Assembly: GCF_003286085.1 (NCBI RefSeq)
Contig: NW_020825289.1
Span: 17,236,001 to 17,300,000, forward strand
Origin: Drosophila persimilis
Taxonomy: Eukaryota > Arthropoda > Insecta > Diptera > Drosophilidae
Direction: 5' to 3'
DNA length: 64,000 bases
Each line of letters opens with the position of its first letter. Position 1 is the stretch's first letter. The notes beneath the pieces are model-generated. The model did not search any database. It was not told the DNA's origin and was given only the letters and a program-made list of their open reading frames with translations. Both the position numbers and the translations under genes were made by a program. Shown here in pieces: positions 62,050 to 64,000 of this stretch.

Positions 62050-64000
62050 TACTCTTTAGAAAATCCTTTAGGTAGTTCGGTCCAAAAATAATTATACCAA
62101 AAATTTTAACACATTGTCTGTTTAAAATTGAGAATGCTTTAGCTATCGTTTCTATGCTTTTGCTATGAGATAAATTCAGCTTTTGAAGTGTAGCTCACGG
62201 AATGCTTCCTGATTCCAGGAAATACTTACCGAAAGTCAGCTACAACTGTAGGGGCTTTTACTCCATATCGATCCCCATTCCCGCCAGAATCAATATATAT
62301 ATATAGTATATCATCCCTGCATCCCTTTTTCGGACGGTCCCTAATGGAGGCAGTTATGCATGCGCTGGCTGAAAAACAAACTTGTCCTCGGGCTAAGCGC
62401 AAACATTAATTGTAATTGACAGACTGGAACCGCGCCCTGTCAGTGCCCCCGAAGACATGCCTTCCCATTGCCCGCACTGGCACCCAGTTCTGAGTCCTGC
62501 CCCATCCTCCGTTCTCTAGGACAGGGCTGCATCCATAAACTCAAAATTGAAAGTGTAACAGTTACGGCAAATAACTTTGCCGGCGCTTGGCTTCCATTGT
62601 GCGCCACTCCGCTCCAAGGCGGAGTGTAATTTATGCCCGTGCCGTTAGTTCGTTAGCCCGGGCCCCCCTCCAACACCCGATCACCACCCTTTTGGCTGTG
62701 TGGGATGTAGTCTGATATTACCATATCAACTGGCACTCCACCTCCCGCCTCCGTGATGGGCCCTCGCTGGTTTGCATTTTTCGCCTTTTTTTTAGCTGCC
62801 CTTGCTGGAAGCCGCCCGGAATCCGCTTGTTAAACTTGACTTCACAGGATTGTCCATTCACTGTTGATTTATTACGCACCGAGTGCCGCCAACATTTTCA
62901 TAAACGCTTCATGGCGCTACATCAGCGAACATGAGCACGAGCAATTTACTCTTGTAATACCAACAACAACAATAACAGCAGAAAAGCAACAAAGAAAAAG
63001 CGTATATTAAACAAAGTTTTAGGCCTTCTGGAAAGGCAGTGAACCCTTTTTAATGCCAGTATACGGAAGACAACCTTCATGCCCCATCGAAACAACACAA
63101 AGCCCTGAAAGGAAAAACGAGTCAAAATCTGTTTACAACTCTCTTTACAAACTGATCCAAAAAAATTGCCATTGAAGTCTTCATCTGGCAACTGTCGCTG
63201 TCGCCCCTGGCGGAAGGGAAGAATTTAATTTGTACGAGTATTGAGTTCATTAAGTGGATGCGAAGTAATTTGCCAATTGGAATCTTTTTCGTGCGAACCG
63301 CATGGGAATCGAGTCGATTTTCCGTTCATTTTCGCACCATTTCCTAAGCTCGGACAAAGCCAGTGGCTGGCTGTGCTGTAACAAACTAACAACTGCAACT
63401 GCAACAGCAACTGCAAGTGCAACTATTTTTTGGCTCTGTCAAGTGGGGTTGGGTCTAAAGTCTTTTGGCTAGAGACGCAGAAAATGCGTCAGCGAAGTTT
63501 TTAATGTATTTTCGCCAAGTTTTCCACACGCTCGCCCAAACCATCACACAGACATACAAACAGCGGAAACTTCTTTCATTTTCCAGTGCTGTTAGATGAC
63601 AGAAAAACAAAAAGAAAGTAAGAGTCAGAGTCAGGAGGCAGGAAGCAGGAGGCACGCAAAGCGAAAGTTTTTGGCCGCACAGCGCTCAGCCACAACGAAC
63701 ACAAAGTGTTAAATAATATAAAACTATGCTTGTGGTATTTATTTAAACCTAAAGACATTACGGAAATTATACCCAAAGCAAAGTTTCCCTCCACTCACGG
63801 GAATTCAGCAACTCGGAGATTGGGGATCCAGCTTGACAGGGGATCTGGCTTTACCTGAGCAGGGCTTTAGCCGTCTCTCGTCTGGGGTTGGAAAACTTTT
63901 CACTTTTGATTTCTGCAGATTCCAGCGGCAAAATGAAATATTTAAGGGCAACGGGCCTGGAATATCAATGGGACCTTTTCCTAGTACTTTTTTATTTCGA
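62050..64000. other. non-coding DNA, presumably intron of dpr and 5' flank of the RING-CH gene
   Basis: No exon is seen. The RING-CH leader lies just above 62050, with no clear TATA box or Inr. TATATA words lie at 62289-62312, and CAACTGCAACTGCAACAGC repeats at 63390-63422. Confidence 0.55.

Overview
The window is insect nuclear DNA from a Drosophila species. Genes are sparse, introns are short and long, TATA/Inr promoters are visible, and short simple repeats and DINE-1/INE-1-type Helitron relics are scattered throughout. Three genes fix the locus as the counterpart of D. melanogaster cytological region 57B (Muller element C): the gustatory receptor Gr57a, an immunoglobulin-domain gene of the dpr family (best match dpr1), and a MARCH-type RING-CH ubiquitin ligase. 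The DINE-type repeat sequences look more like those of the obscura group than the melanogaster group, but that species placement is inference.

Layout. Positions 1-16,200 hold no recognisable conserved gene. Four or five short ORF segments on the minus strand (13511 down to 3667) join through plausible splice sites in compatible phases into a tentative 172-residue protein with a signal-like N terminus. The same stretch carries two DINE-1-like elements, at about 11.0 kb and 13.7-14.8 kb. Gr57a lies on the minus strand at 16260-17602, with two exons and a complete 426-residue product. At 22.6-24.1 kb two tandem plus-strand genes encode small secreted paralogous proteins with the same exon structure and TATA/Inr promoters; I do not recognise their family. 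At 26.1-26.5 kb there is a decayed piece of an autonomous Helitron Rep gene on the minus strand.

The dpr gene begins on the plus strand near 30.1 kb. Its signal-peptide exon ends at 30842, followed by a 26.8 kb intron and the first immunoglobulin-domain exon at 57692-57858. The rest of the gene lies beyond the window. The first intron contains simple repeats, DINE relics and one possible single-exon minus-strand gene for a tail-anchored protein (53157-53696). Downstream of dpr exon 2, presumably inside the next dpr intron, is a complete six-exon minus-strand RING-CH ligase gene (59664-62049, 451 residues).

The genes do not form a pathway. This is a neuronal and sensory neighbourhood (taste receptor, dpr cell-surface recognition molecule) with a nested ubiquitin ligase and a lineage-variable pair of secreted proteins. 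Most of the remaining sequence is intronic or intergenic DNA in which I see only microsatellites and transposon fragments.
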